From Alkalibacterium iburiense (GTDB taxonomy: Bacteria > Bacillota > Bacilli > Lactobacillales > Carnobacteriaceae_A): DNA of 41,161 bases. Positions within the stretch are counted from its first letter, which is position 1. Every line of letters begins with the position of its first letter. This document shows, one piece after another, positions 33,509 through 41,150 of the stretch. Under the pieces are notes generated by a model. That model had not been told where the DNA came from and made no database searches. It worked only from the letters and a program-made list of their open reading frames with translations. Position numbers and translations under genes: made by a program. The DNA lies in NCBI RefSeq assembly GCF_039521845.1, contig NZ_BAAACW010000061.1, positions 1 to 41,161 of the forward strand, written 5' to 3'.

Positions 33509-33716
33509 TTTCACCCTCATATGACTGCTTTTTTTTATTCTGAATGATGATGAAACTACCTTTCTCCCTCATACCGTCGTTTTAAAAAAGTTCATATGAT
33601 AGGGTGAGACGGTTTCCTTATCATTCCACGAATTTTCAGACGTTCATATGATAGGGTTAGCCCTTTTGCCCCTCATTCAGATGTTTTTTTGACACTCATA
33701 TGATATGGTTCTTTTT
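33509..33716. repeat. tandem palindromic repeat array 4 (4 units x 52 bp)
   Basis: Four 52-bp units start with TTTC/TTTG at 33509, 33561, 33613 and 33665. TTCATATGATAGGGT occurs at 33591 and 33643, and CTCATATGATATGGT at 33695, all exactly 52 bp apart. The left arms read CCCTCAT (units 1, 2 and 4) or CTTATCAT (unit 3) and are complementary to the right arm ATGATAGGG, with a T-rich middle. The array lies between two terminators in the 449-bp convergent gap before katE. 33717-33784 shows nothing further. Confidence 0.85.
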
Positions 33717-33784
33717 TTAACTTTTATAAGTAACAAACTATAAGGCTAACTATTAAAATATCTTAAACCCTTATGTAATGAAAC

Positions 33785-33829
33785 AATCCCCCTTAAAGTT
33801 GGACCTGACAGTCAACTTTAAGGGGGATT
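33785..33829. terminator. long-stem hairpin, probable katE terminator
   Basis: A perfect 17-bp inverted repeat (33785-33801 and 33813-33829; core CCCCCTTAAAGTTG) with an 11-nt loop. The T-tract is modest on either strand (TTGTTTC on the minus strand). Confidence 0.75.
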
Positions 33830-33860
33830 CATTTTTAACTGTGAATTTTTTTGAGTCGAT

Positions 33861-35945
33861 TTACACTTCTCTATACCAGAAACGATGTTTTGTCATAGCT
33901 TCTATAAAATCAGTAGAGAAATCATTAGTGTTTTCAGTTGTTATAACGCCTTCATGGTCGAGCATATTTCCTTCTCTTAAGAAAGGGATGCCGGCTTGTG
34001 TCGCTCCAATCGGTTTGAAGTGATCAAAAGCTTTCTGTAGGAATTTAACCGTTTCTTTTACAAAGTCTTTGGATAAATCGGGACCACCGACGACATACAA
34101 GGCATCCAATAATACCGCATCTGTCGTGTCAAAGGTGTGTTCCACTTCCAACTCCGTACCATTTGCCCCTTTCACCGGATTCTGGTCTTCACTCACAATA
34201 ACGGACTGTAAATTAGCAGAAGCAAAAGCCTCTAAATGGCGTTGGACTTCTTCATCGTTAAAGCCATCATCAATCAGTACGCCTACTTTTAAAGTATCTG
34301 GCATATGTGGCGTATTATCCTGACTTAAAGCGGGGGAGGATTTATCATAATCCAGTCCGCCTGATTCCGGTGGGGTCACGCCGATATTTTTAGCTATGCG
34401 TTGAGCGAGTTCCAAGTCTACGTTTGATAATACTTTGATATTCATTTCTCGTATCGGCATATCACACTTGCCTAACTCAAAACTGTATGCGGATACAATA
34501 TGATCTTTCTCCCGCTTGCTCATTGAATTCCAGAACAACTTCACTTGTGTATAGTGATCTTTAAAACTATCACTTCGAGCACGCACTTTTCGTCCTTCCA
34601 CTTTTTCTTGATAATGCTCGTATCCCCCGTCTTCTGGTGAAGCAACGTCTGGCTTATTATTATTTATAGAGTTATGGCGGTAAGCCGTATTAGACGTATT
34701 GATAGCTATTCGGTTGTATCCATCCCGTTGATGGTTTGTAAAGCCGTTAATTGGACGGTTGATAGGTAATTCATGGAAGTTAGGCCCGCCTAATCGAATC
34801 AATTGAGTGTCTGTATAGGAGAAGAGTCGTCCTTGAAGTAGGGGATCATTGGTGAAATCGATTCCTGGTACGACGTGTCCAGGATGAAAAGCCACCTGTT
34901 CTGTTTCTGCAAAATGATTATCGACATTTCGGTTCAGAGTCATTTTTCCAATGGGTGTCACTGGCACATCTTCTTCTGGAACCAGTTTTGTCGGGTCAAG
35001 TAAATCGAAGTCAAATTTGTGTTCATCTTCTTCAGGAATGAGTTGAACACCCAACTCCCATTCTGGATAGTTACCGCCTTCGATTGCTTCAAATAAATCT
35101 TTTCGATTAAAATCTGGGTCGTTTCCAGCTATCATTTGAGCTTCTTCAAAGACAAGTGAGTGAGCGCCGAGTTTGGGTTTCCAGAACATTTTTACGAATG
35201 TCCCTTTTCCCTCATCATTGACAAATCGGAAAGTATGCACACCGAAGCCTTCCATCATTCGGTAACTTCGAGGCAGAGCCCTTGGTGACATATTCCAGAT
35301 GACGTGGTGGGCACTCTCCGTATTATTAGCTACAAAGTCCCAGAACGTATTATGCGCAGCTGTTGCTTGTGGTATTTCATTTCGAGGTTCTGGCTTGATA
35401 GCGTGTACAACATCAGGAAACTTAATGGCATCTTGGATAAAGAACACCGGCATATTGTTCGCTACAAAATCATAGTTCCCTTCTTCTGTATAAAACTTAG
35501 TCGCAAATCCACGAGTGTCCCTGACGGTATCGTTTGATCCCCTAAATCCTTGAACAGTTGAAAAACGGACAAAAACGGGAGTTTTCTTTCCTTTTTTCAA
35601 AAATTTAGCTTTAGAGTACGGTTCTGCTGTCCCATAGGCTTCAAAAACCCCATGCGCTCCGAATCCACGAGCATGCACCACACGTTCAGGAATACGCTCA
35701 TGGTCAAAGTGGGTCATCTTTTCTCTGAAATGAAAATCCTCCATTAGAGTCGGACCGCGTTCGCCTGCCTTTAGTGAAAACTCATCTTCTGACATTTTCA
35801 ACCCTTGATTTGTTGTTAAATCTCCTTTGGTATCATCAATTCGAAACTGATCCAATTGCTCCTGCTTCTTATTTGAATTATCCTGCTGCTCTCCTCTACT
35901 TGTCTGCTTATCCATTTGCTCCCTATTTTTATCCAAGGCACTCAT
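33861..35945 (-). CDS. katE: large-subunit haem catalase (clade 2, HPII/KatE type)
   Basis: 694 residues, far longer than small catalases (~480). There is a ~65-residue polar N-terminal extension, then the catalase core with catalytic His91 (RVVHARGFGAHG), the distal Asn of NNMPVFF (163-164) and proximal haem ligand Tyr377 (RLFSYTDTQ). The C-terminal ~150 residues form a DJ-1/PfpI flavodoxin-like domain in which IGATQAG lacks the usual nucleophilic Cys, as is normal in these catalases. It breaks down H2O2 in the cytosol and needs haem. AAAGG abuts the ATG at 35945, so the in-frame TTG at 35936 (7-9 nt spacing) may be the true start. It is monocistronic. Confidence 0.93.
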   Translation of the reverse strand: MSALDKNREQMDKQTSRGEQQDNSNKKQEQLDQFRIDDTKGDLTTNQGLKMSEDEFSLKAGERGPTLMEDFHFREKMTHFDHERIPERVVHARGFGAHGVFEAYGTAEPYSKAKFLKKGKKTPVFVRFSTVQGFRGSNDTVRDTRGFATKFYTEEGNYDFVANNMPVFFIQDAIKFPDVVHAIKPEPRNEIPQATAAHNTFWDFVANNTESAHHVIWNMSPRALPRSYRMMEGFGVHTFRFVNDEGKGTFVKMFWKPKLGAHSLVFEEAQMIAGNDPDFNRKDLFEAIEGGNYPEWELGVQLIPEEDEHKFDFDLLDPTKLVPEEDVPVTPIGKMTLNRNVDNHFAETEQVAFHPGHVVPGIDFTNDPLLQGRLFSYTDTQLIRLGGPNFHELPINRPINGFTNHQRDGYNRIAINTSNTAYRHNSINNNKPDVASPEDGGYEHYQEKVEGRKVRARSDSFKDHYTQVKLFWNSMSKREKDHIVSAYSFELGKCDMPIREMNIKVLSNVDLELAQRIAKNIGVTPPESGGLDYDKSSPALSQDNTPHMPDTLKVGVLIDDGFNDEEVQRHLEAFASANLQSVIVSEDQNPVKGANGTELEVEHTFDTTDAVLLDALYVVGGPDLSKDFVKETVKFLQKAFDHFKPIGATQAGIPFLREGNMLDHEGVITTENTNDFSTDFIEAMTKHRFWYREV

Positions 35946-36037
35946 CCTTTCATAAATATGGTCAATTTAAAGTTACCATTATAAAAGTTGTCTAGCCAAA
36001 GAATACATCTTGTGTTTTATTATTTTTTGAATTAAAA

Positions 36038-36190
36038 ATTAACTCCCTTCACTGTAAGAAACACATGCGAAAGGAGTTAATTAATGAGATAATCGCCCTT
36101 CACGATAGTCATATACTTACGAAGGGGGATAAACTGAGTTTTATCGCCTTTAAATGAAAATTAATTACTCTTAAGGGGGGTTATATTAAA
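36038..36190. repeat. tandem palindromic repeat array 5 (3 units x 51 bp)
   Basis: Right arms AAGGAGTTAA, AAGGGGGATA and AAGGGGGGTTA start at 36070, 36121 and 36172, exactly 51 bp apart. Left arms CTCCCTTC, CGCCCTTC and CGCCTTTAA lie 20-30 bp before each and are complementary to them. Unlike the other arrays it sits between two same-strand genes, after the ABC permease stop and before the katE start. No ordinary T-tract terminator is visible after the permease gene. Confidence 0.75.
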
Positions 36191-36218
36191 ATCGTGTCTA
36201 AAAGACTGACTTTTTGAT

Positions 36219-36986
36219 TTAGGCTATATTTTTACGTCTGAAAATGACTATAGATAGAATAACCAATCCTATACAGATGAAGTAGCTCACTCCCATAGCT
36301 TGAGCTAATAACCGATCCCCTTCTTGTAAAACAAGGATTTCGGTATTTCTTGTCGCTAGTTGTAGCGGGTTCCATTCATGTATCACCGGAACAATATCCG
36401 CTAGAAAACTGACAATGACAAAGCCGCCGACCGTTAGTAATGGCACAAAGGCACTATTGAATAAAACCGCTCCTAATAATAAGACGGCTAATAATAATAA
36501 ACCGAAACTGTATAAACTAAAGAGGGGTAAAAAGAGTCCCTCTGCTGTACTATCCGAGAAATAATAATGGGTGTAGCCCCACGTGATCAGGCCACTCATC
36601 CAATAAGCCACTGTCCAGCAGAAGAACAGCAAAGTACCCTTAGCCAGCACTATGCTTTGTCGAGATAAGCCTTTTGTTACCATATGAACCAATGAGCCTT
36701 TTTCATATTCCTTTGAAAGAATGGGGCTAAAAAGTAATAAGAGAACAATGATACTTATTTGATTGGTATTGGAAAAGAACTGAATCCATGAATCAATATA
36801 AGTGGGATCCTCTAATAATATGGTAATGTTATCATCCACTAAGCTTTCCAAAAGCACCGGTAGAAACTTGGAACTTAACGGACTAAGCAAGCCGACAATA
36901 GCAAACACAATGCCTAGTATAAGAAATTTGTAATTTCTGAGCTGTTCTTTGACTTCTTTTCCTAAAAAGGCGCTGAATCCTTTCAT
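36219..36986 (-). CDS. ABC-2 type permease (YxlG-like)
   Basis: 255 residues with six membrane helices. An N-terminal cytosolic helix (FSAFLGKEVKEQLRNYKFLI) precedes helix 1, and the large outer loop (~50-70) and ILSKEYEKGSLVHMVTKGLSR segment are typical of ABC-2 exporters of the NosY/YxlG type. It forms the membrane half of an exporter with the ATPase encoded just upstream; their genes overlap by 4 bp. The substrate is unknown. It is last in a five-gene GntR-controlled operon. The same ATPase/permease/PLDc_N trio occurs in the sigY-yxl operon of B. subtilis. Confidence 0.82.
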   Translation of the reverse strand: MKGFSAFLGKEVKEQLRNYKFLILGIVFAIVGLLSPLSSKFLPVLLESLVDDNITILLEDPTYIDSWIQFFSNTNQISIIVLLLLFSPILSKEYEKGSLVHMVTKGLSRQSIVLAKGTLLFFCWTVAYWMSGLITWGYTHYYFSDSTAEGLFLPLFSLYSFGLLLLAVLLLGAVLFNSAFVPLLTVGGFVIVSFLADIVPVIHEWNPLQLATRNTEILVLQEGDRLLAQAMGVSYFICIGLVILSIVIFRRKNIA

Positions 36987-37900
36987 TTGATCGCCTCCAA
37001 AAAGACATCGTCCATGCTGGCTTCTTTCGTCTCGATTTTTTTAGGTGTGATGGATTCTTTCGTTAACCAGTCTAGTGTGAGAGCCATTGCCTGTTTGGTG
37101 TCAGTCGTTGTGCCTTCAAGCAAAAGAGTAGAGTGTTCTATTTCTGAAAAAATAGAGAGACTCTCCCATATTTCTCTTATGTGACTGGCATCTGTTTCCT
37201 TTTCAAATAAGACAGCGATTTTTTCTGATGTCACCTGACTTTTCAACTCAGAAAGAGTGCCTTGTGTGACTATCTTTCCGTTATTTAGTATGGCTACCTC
37301 ATCACAAATACTTTCCACGTCTGATAGAATATGCGTAGAGAAAATAACTGTGGTTTTATCTTTTACTTTTCTTAAAATTGAGAGCAACTGCTTTCTTCCA
37401 ACAGGGTCTAAAGCGGATGTCGGTTCATCACAGATGAGTAAGACGGGATCGTTTATCAAAGCTTGCGCAATACCTAACCGCTGCTTCATCCCCCGGGAGT
37501 ACGTTTTAATTCTCTTTTTCGAATCATCCAATCCAACCATTTCAAGTAATTCGGTTATTTTCTGTTTAGCTTCCTTAGCATCCATTCCACTAATATCCGC
37601 ACACAGTTTCAAATACTCTCTAGCAGTTAAAAAGGGATAGAATTCGGGAACATCTGGTAAATAACCGACCAGCTTATTCGTCTCTGTTTCACCATAGCGA
37701 ACGGTCTGCCCTTGTATGGTTATCTCACCCTCGTCAGCTTTTAACAAGCCCAAAGCAATATTCATTGTGGTGGTTTTCCCCGCACCATTTTTGCCTATAA
37801 ATCCATAAACCGATCCTTTAGGGACAGAAAAAGAAATCCCATCCAATACTTTTTGAGAACCAAATGACTTTGAGACGTTAGTCACTTCCAGTATAGTCAT
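36983..37900 (-). CDS. ABC transporter ATP-binding protein (YxlF-like)
   Basis: 305 residues, one ABC domain followed by an ~85-residue C-terminal extension. Walker A GKNGAGKTT is at 36-44. The signature is the variant YSRGMKQRLG, usual for ABC-2-type exporter ATPases, Walker B is LLICDEP, and the switch His is in FSTHILSDVE. It drives export with the adjacent permease. Its ATG overlaps the stop of the PLDc_N gene (TGATG), so the two are coupled. The C-terminal extension (KIAVLFEKETDASHIREIW onward) is common in this subgroup. Confidence 0.87.
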   Translation of the reverse strand: MTILEVTNVSKSFGSQKVLDGISFSVPKGSVYGFIGKNGAGKTTTMNIALGLLKADEGEITIQGQTVRYGETETNKLVGYLPDVPEFYPFLTAREYLKLCADISGMDAKEAKQKITELLEMVGLDDSKKRIKTYSRGMKQRLGIAQALINDPVLLICDEPTSALDPVGRKQLLSILRKVKDKTTVIFSTHILSDVESICDEVAILNNGKIVTQGTLSELKSQVTSEKIAVLFEKETDASHIREIWESLSIFSEIEHSTLLLEGTTTDTKQAMALTLDWLTKESITPKKIETKEASMDDVFLEAIK

Positions 37901-38103
37901 CAGTCATCTTTCCTTCCGAAAATAAGATACAAAATCGGTCCGATAATATTAACGAACACAATCACTAATGCCCAAATGAGTTTATGGGTTTGATCTAATC
38001 GATCATTTTTAACTAAGTGAACAATCGCTACAACCAGTAAAATCAATTGCAAGACGAGTAGCGGCAAGATGATGGGTAAAAAGTTCATAATTTCTGAAGC
38101 CAT
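37900..38103 (-). CDS. small PLDc_N-domain membrane protein (YxlE-like)
   Basis: 67 residues from ATG 38103, where AAGGAG lies 9 nt upstream. It has two membrane helices joined by NDRLDQTHKLIWALVIVFVN, ending in the signature IGPILYLIFGRKDD of the PLDc_N family (the N-terminal membrane part of cardiolipin synthases found as stand-alone proteins). B. subtilis YxlE is such a protein, encoded immediately before YxlF-YxlG, where it is reported as an antagonist of sigma-Y. Here the gene order is the same but no sigma factor is present. It overlaps the ATPase gene start by 3 nt (TGATG). Confidence 0.82.
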   Translation of the reverse strand: MASEIMNFLPIILPLLVLQLILLVVAIVHLVKNDRLDQTHKLIWALVIVFVNIIGPILYLIFGRKDD

Positions 38104-38120
38104 GGTCTGATTCTCCTTTT

Positions 38121-39236
38121 TTAAGTGAGTGTGATACTCCAAACGATAGTTAATACGATGAACAACACGATACCTACTACAACTAACCAGGATTGCCAAC
38201 GGGCCAAGTTAAGCGTTGATCCTATTCCAAAGCGTTTTTCCACGAAAACAGAAGGATCTTCTTTGTTGTAATAAAAGATGCCGTATACCCACTGCGATTC
38301 TTCGTCCGGATCCTCATAGTACTGCTCTTCTTCTTCCAACAGTTTTTCTCCAGCCTGACCATATTTAAGAGTCAAATAAAGCGTTCCACCTACTGTAAAT
38401 AAGAGATAAAGTATAATTACAGTAATTAAAAACCAGTTGAATCGGGCTTGACTAAATAAAGAATATAAAAACAAGGATGATAGGAGTAATTGAGTCGCTA
38501 TCGTTATGCCAAAAGTAAAGTTCGACCAAGCTTCACGAAACCGTCTGCTTTTTTCACTGGCTTCTTTTGGATCGAGAGGAGACAGCCGCTGCTTGGATCT
38601 CACTATGGCATGATTACTGTAATTAAATACCGGGATCATCAGCACTTGGATGCCAGGAAGAGCCAATATTCCCCATATACTCTTTGAAATCGTGCGTGTT
38701 ACTTCAAATTGACTATCCCAATGAATAGGAATTTCTTCTGGTATCCGGTCATAGAAAGCGAATGCCAGAATAACCGGAATGAGTATAATGGCCAGCTGCC
38801 ATATAAAGAAAGTAGCGTGGCTTTTTGCTTTTAACTTTTGATGGTAATTCATATCAACGACGACTCTTTTAGCTTTCTTCTGTTCCACTTCTGGCAGGCT
38901 CTGTTTCCATTTCAAGATGTTGCTTCTAAACTTCAAGTATAAAATGAATGAAAAAAATAAAAAGACACCCATTCCTGCGGTCACATAGATGGCTGATGCC
39001 CATTCTGCTCTTTCTGCATCCTCCATGAAGGGAATGAGAAACAGAGGCAGGCCGAGTACGACACTGGCTGATACATTCCATAAGGCAAATCTCTTCTTCT
39101 GTTTTTCAACGAAAGTATGTTTCCCGGCCACAGCTACCCCAAATGGCGTGGCTTGACGACTAAAGAGAGGGGTTAATCCTGTCGTGATCCCCATAATGAT
39201 AAATATAAAAAACATTAAAATACTGAATACCCACAT
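38121..39236 (-). CDS. multi-spanning membrane protein, DUF1648/DUF5808-like
   Basis: 371 residues with about seven membrane helices. The middle contains PEEIPIHWDSQFEVTRTISK, the extracellular motif of DUF1648 (also in SdpI-type immunity proteins). Near the C-terminus WVYGIFYYNKEDPSVFVEKR and GIGSTLNLA is the DUF5808 signature. A long charged cytosolic loop (~110-140) separates the halves. It lies 3 bp after the GntR stop and 17 bp before the PLDc_N gene. In other Firmicutes such proteins accompany YtrA-type GntR regulators, often with bacteriocin or cell-wall stress responses, so an immunity or stress role is possible. Confidence 0.75.
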   Translation of the reverse strand: MWVFSILMFFIFIIMGITTGLTPLFSRQATPFGVAVAGKHTFVEKQKKRFALWNVSASVVLGLPLFLIPFMEDAERAEWASAIYVTAGMGVFLFFSFILYLKFRSNILKWKQSLPEVEQKKAKRVVVDMNYHQKLKAKSHATFFIWQLAIILIPVILAFAFYDRIPEEIPIHWDSQFEVTRTISKSIWGILALPGIQVLMIPVFNYSNHAIVRSKQRLSPLDPKEASEKSRRFREAWSNFTFGITIATQLLLSSLFLYSLFSQARFNWFLITVIILYLLFTVGGTLYLTLKYGQAGEKLLEEEEQYYEDPDEESQWVYGIFYYNKEDPSVFVEKRFGIGSTLNLARWQSWLVVVGIVLFIVLTIVWSITLT

Positions 39237-39239
39237 GTC

Positions 39240-39617
39240 TTACCACTCCTTTTTTAATTCGTTGGATATCTGTTCTGTCCATTTTTTTACTTTTTCAGAA
39301 GGTATTTCATGAATGTAAATGTCCACCAATAAATCTTCTATTCTGGCTTGCATCTGACCTTCCAAGTCTAATGGTTTCTCATTTGATGGATTAATCATAT
39401 ACCCTCTCTGGCTCTTCACTAAGATAGTATCATCTACTAGTAGGTTATATGCTTTATTCACTGTATGCATATTCACTCCTAAATCACCTGCCAGCTGTCT
39501 AACACTAGGCAACAGCTCTCCTTTTTCGATTTCACCTTTTACAATCGCTTTTTTTAATTGCTTTATTAATTGAGTGTATATAGGTTCCGGACTTACCGTA
39601 TCAATTTCGATAAACAT
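39240..39617 (-). CDS. GntR family regulator, YtrA subfamily
   Basis: 125 residues from ATG 39617 (GGGAG upstream); the longer frame to 39659 would read through the operator. The winged helix-turn-helix is clear: PIYTQLIKQLKKAIVKGEIE then LLPSVRQLAGDLGVNMHTVN. It is followed by only ~45 residues of dimerisation helix, the short YtrA type without a ligand-binding FCD or UTRA domain. It is first in the operon and should repress it by binding the palindrome just upstream. YtrA-type regulators commonly respond to cell-wall-active peptides or antibiotics, but the inducer here is unknown. Confidence 0.88.
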   Translation of the reverse strand: MFIEIDTVSPEPIYTQLIKQLKKAIVKGEIEKGELLPSVRQLAGDLGVNMHTVNKAYNLLVDDTILVKSQRGYMINPSNEKPLDLEGQMQARIEDLLVDIYIHEIPSEKVKKWTEQISNELKKEW

Positions 39618-39636
39618 ATGAGTCACTCCCGTCCGT

Positions 39637-39650
39637 TTGTTATATAACAA
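39637..39650 (-). promoter_or_regulatory. palindromic operator before the GntR operon
   Basis: TTGTTATATAACAA is a perfect 14-bp palindrome 19 bp before the gntR start codon. It contains a TATA-type -10-like core, so binding would block transcription. Autoregulation by the GntR protein is inferred from position. Confidence 0.6.
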
Positions 39651-39692
39651 GTATAACACTAATTTCAGATTTTGACTACTAAAATATTTTGA

Positions 39693-39727
39693 TTCAAAAA
39701 AAAGACTCCTTTTTAAAAGAAGTCTTT
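39693..39727 (-). terminator. intrinsic terminator of the SMP-30 gene
   Basis: AAAGACTCCTTTT (39701-39713) pairs with AAAAGAAGTCTTT (39715-39727) with one mismatch. On the minus strand it is followed by eight T. Confidence 0.75.
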
Positions 39728-39735
39728 CTTGCTCG

Positions 39736-40560
39736 TTATCTGATTTTCACTCTAAACAATCCACCTGACAGGGGTTCGCCGTCTTCTTTTGCAGTCGTGA
39801 TATAGAGATACTCTTTATCTACTCCCCCTAAACAGCACGAGGTGATGTTGGAAACAGGCATAGGAATCTCAATCAGCTGTTCTCCTGTTTTAGGGTCCCA
39901 TTTACATATGCGCTTGCCTCCGTATTCGGCTACCCATATATTCTCATCCACATCTACGCACATACCATCCGGTGAACCACCATCTGTAATTTCGACTGCT
40001 GTCCGTTCATTAGATAGTTCAGCCGTTTCTAAATCATAATCAAACTGTCTGACTTTTTTAGTGGGCGTATCGATATGATAGAAAGTTTTCCCGTCTTTAG
40101 ACCAGCCGAGACCATTCGCTATTGATAAATCTGATAAGATTTCTTTATAGCTATCCCCTTCAACGACAAACAATTGAGCAGCTCCTTCAATCACTTCTTC
40201 GTAGCCCATTGTCCCTATTAAAAAACGCCCTCTTGGGTCCATTTTTCCGTCGTTGTAGCGTAGACGTCCATCTTCATTTGGCTGAACCACAAACGTGCGC
40301 TCTTTCGTTTCCGGGTCTATGGAATAAATGCCCTCTTTTTCAGCTGCCAAAATGTGTCCATTCTTATCTAGCACCGCTGCTCCGACTGGTCCGCTCGTTA
40401 CATACGATTGAATTTCTGTCGTCTCTTCATTGAACTGATAAATCACGTTATCTGAAATCGATACAAAATATAAGAGCTGATGCTCGTCATCCCAAAGCGG
40501 TCCCTCCAATAAGCTGTTTCCAGCATAGTAAACCAATTCCGGTTTCAAATCATGAGTCAT
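39736..40560 (-). CDS. SMP-30/gluconolactonase family protein
   Basis: 274 residues from ATG 40560 (AAAGGG 10 nt upstream); the longer frame to 40626 lacks a site. It is a six-bladed beta-propeller with the SMP-30 metal ligands in order: Glu19 (LLEGPLW), Asn in the ANGLGWS segment and Asp in the GSPDGMCVD segment. The substrate-side Asn/Asp motif is RYNDGKMDPRGRF. The enzyme hydrolyses sugar lactones using Ca, Zn or Mg. No signal peptide is present. It is monocistronic between the GNAT gene and the GntR operon, with its own terminator. The natural lactone is not evident from the context. Confidence 0.88.
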   Translation of the reverse strand: MTHDLKPELVYYAGNSLLEGPLWDDEHQLLYFVSISDNVIYQFNEETTEIQSYVTSGPVGAAVLDKNGHILAAEKEGIYSIDPETKERTFVVQPNEDGRLRYNDGKMDPRGRFLIGTMGYEEVIEGAAQLFVVEGDSYKEILSDLSIANGLGWSKDGKTFYHIDTPTKKVRQFDYDLETAELSNERTAVEITDGGSPDGMCVDVDENIWVAEYGGKRICKWDPKTGEQLIEIPMPVSNITSCCLGGVDKEYLYITTAKEDGEPLSGGLFRVKIR

Positions 40561-40670
40561 GTCATTCAACCCTTTCCAAATTAAGTGTCTATTTATACTA
40601 TACCGATTATGACAGCTCTTCTCCAATCATTGCCATTATATGATAAAATGAGCCATAAAGGAGTGAACCC

Positions 40671-41087
40671 ATGATTCAATACAAAGTGAATGATTCTATT
40701 TCGGTTGATACCTTAACTGATTTGTACGCTAGCGTTAAATGGACAGGCTATACTGATCATCCTGAAAAAATGAAAGAACTATTAGCCGGCTCCTATTACT
40801 ACATCAGCGCATGGAAAGGCGAGCGTTTGGTGGGTCTAATCCGGACGATTGGTGATGGAGCTTCCATCTTATATATTCAAGATATTCTTGTCCATCCTGA
40901 CTTTCAGAGACGAGGTATTGGAAAAGAACTGATGGAAAGAGTGATAGCAGACAATGCATCCATTAGGCAAATGGTTTTAATCACGGATGATACTGAGAGC
41001 ACCAAAGCTTTCTACCAAAGTGTCGGCTTCAAAGCCATTCAGCAATTGAACGGAGTGGCCTTTGTCCGATATGATTTTAGTCTGTAA
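40671..41087 (+). CDS. GNAT family N-acetyltransferase
   Basis: 138 residues with the GNAT fold. Motif A is YIQDILVHPDFQRRGIGKEL, with the acetyl-CoA pyrophosphate loop Q-R-R-G-I-G, and motif B is DTESTKAFYQSVGFKAI. The N-terminal segment WTGYTDHPEKMKELLAGSYYY resembles small GNATs annotated as YhfO/ElaA-like or aralkylamine-type; the substrate is unknown. It is cytosolic. AAAGGAG is well placed. It is divergent from the SMP-30 gene and followed at the window end by a long hairpin. Confidence 0.87.
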   Translation: MIQYKVNDSISVDTLTDLYASVKWTGYTDHPEKMKELLAGSYYYISAWKGERLVGLIRTIGDGASILYIQDILVHPDFQRRGIGKELMERVIADNASIRQMVLITDDTESTKAFYQSVGFKAIQQLNGVAFVRYDFSL

Positions 41088-41092
41088 GTGTT

Positions 41093-41150
41093 AAAAAAAG
41101 CTTCGGCTACGCCTTCGCCCTTTTGGGATAGTGCGTAGCCATTACTTTTT
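41093..41150 (+). terminator. hairpin after the GNAT gene
   Basis: GGCTACGC (41105-41112) pairs with GCGTAGCC (41133-41140) across a 20-nt spacer, flanked by A-run and T-run (41092-41099, 41146-41150). It may be a terminator, or the first unit of another 51-52 bp dyad array cut by the window end. Confidence 0.55.

Noticed and set aside
33509..33716. CRISPR array
   Set aside because: The whole 52-bp unit repeats imperfectly. There is no constant repeat alternating with unique spacers, and no cas genes are in the window.
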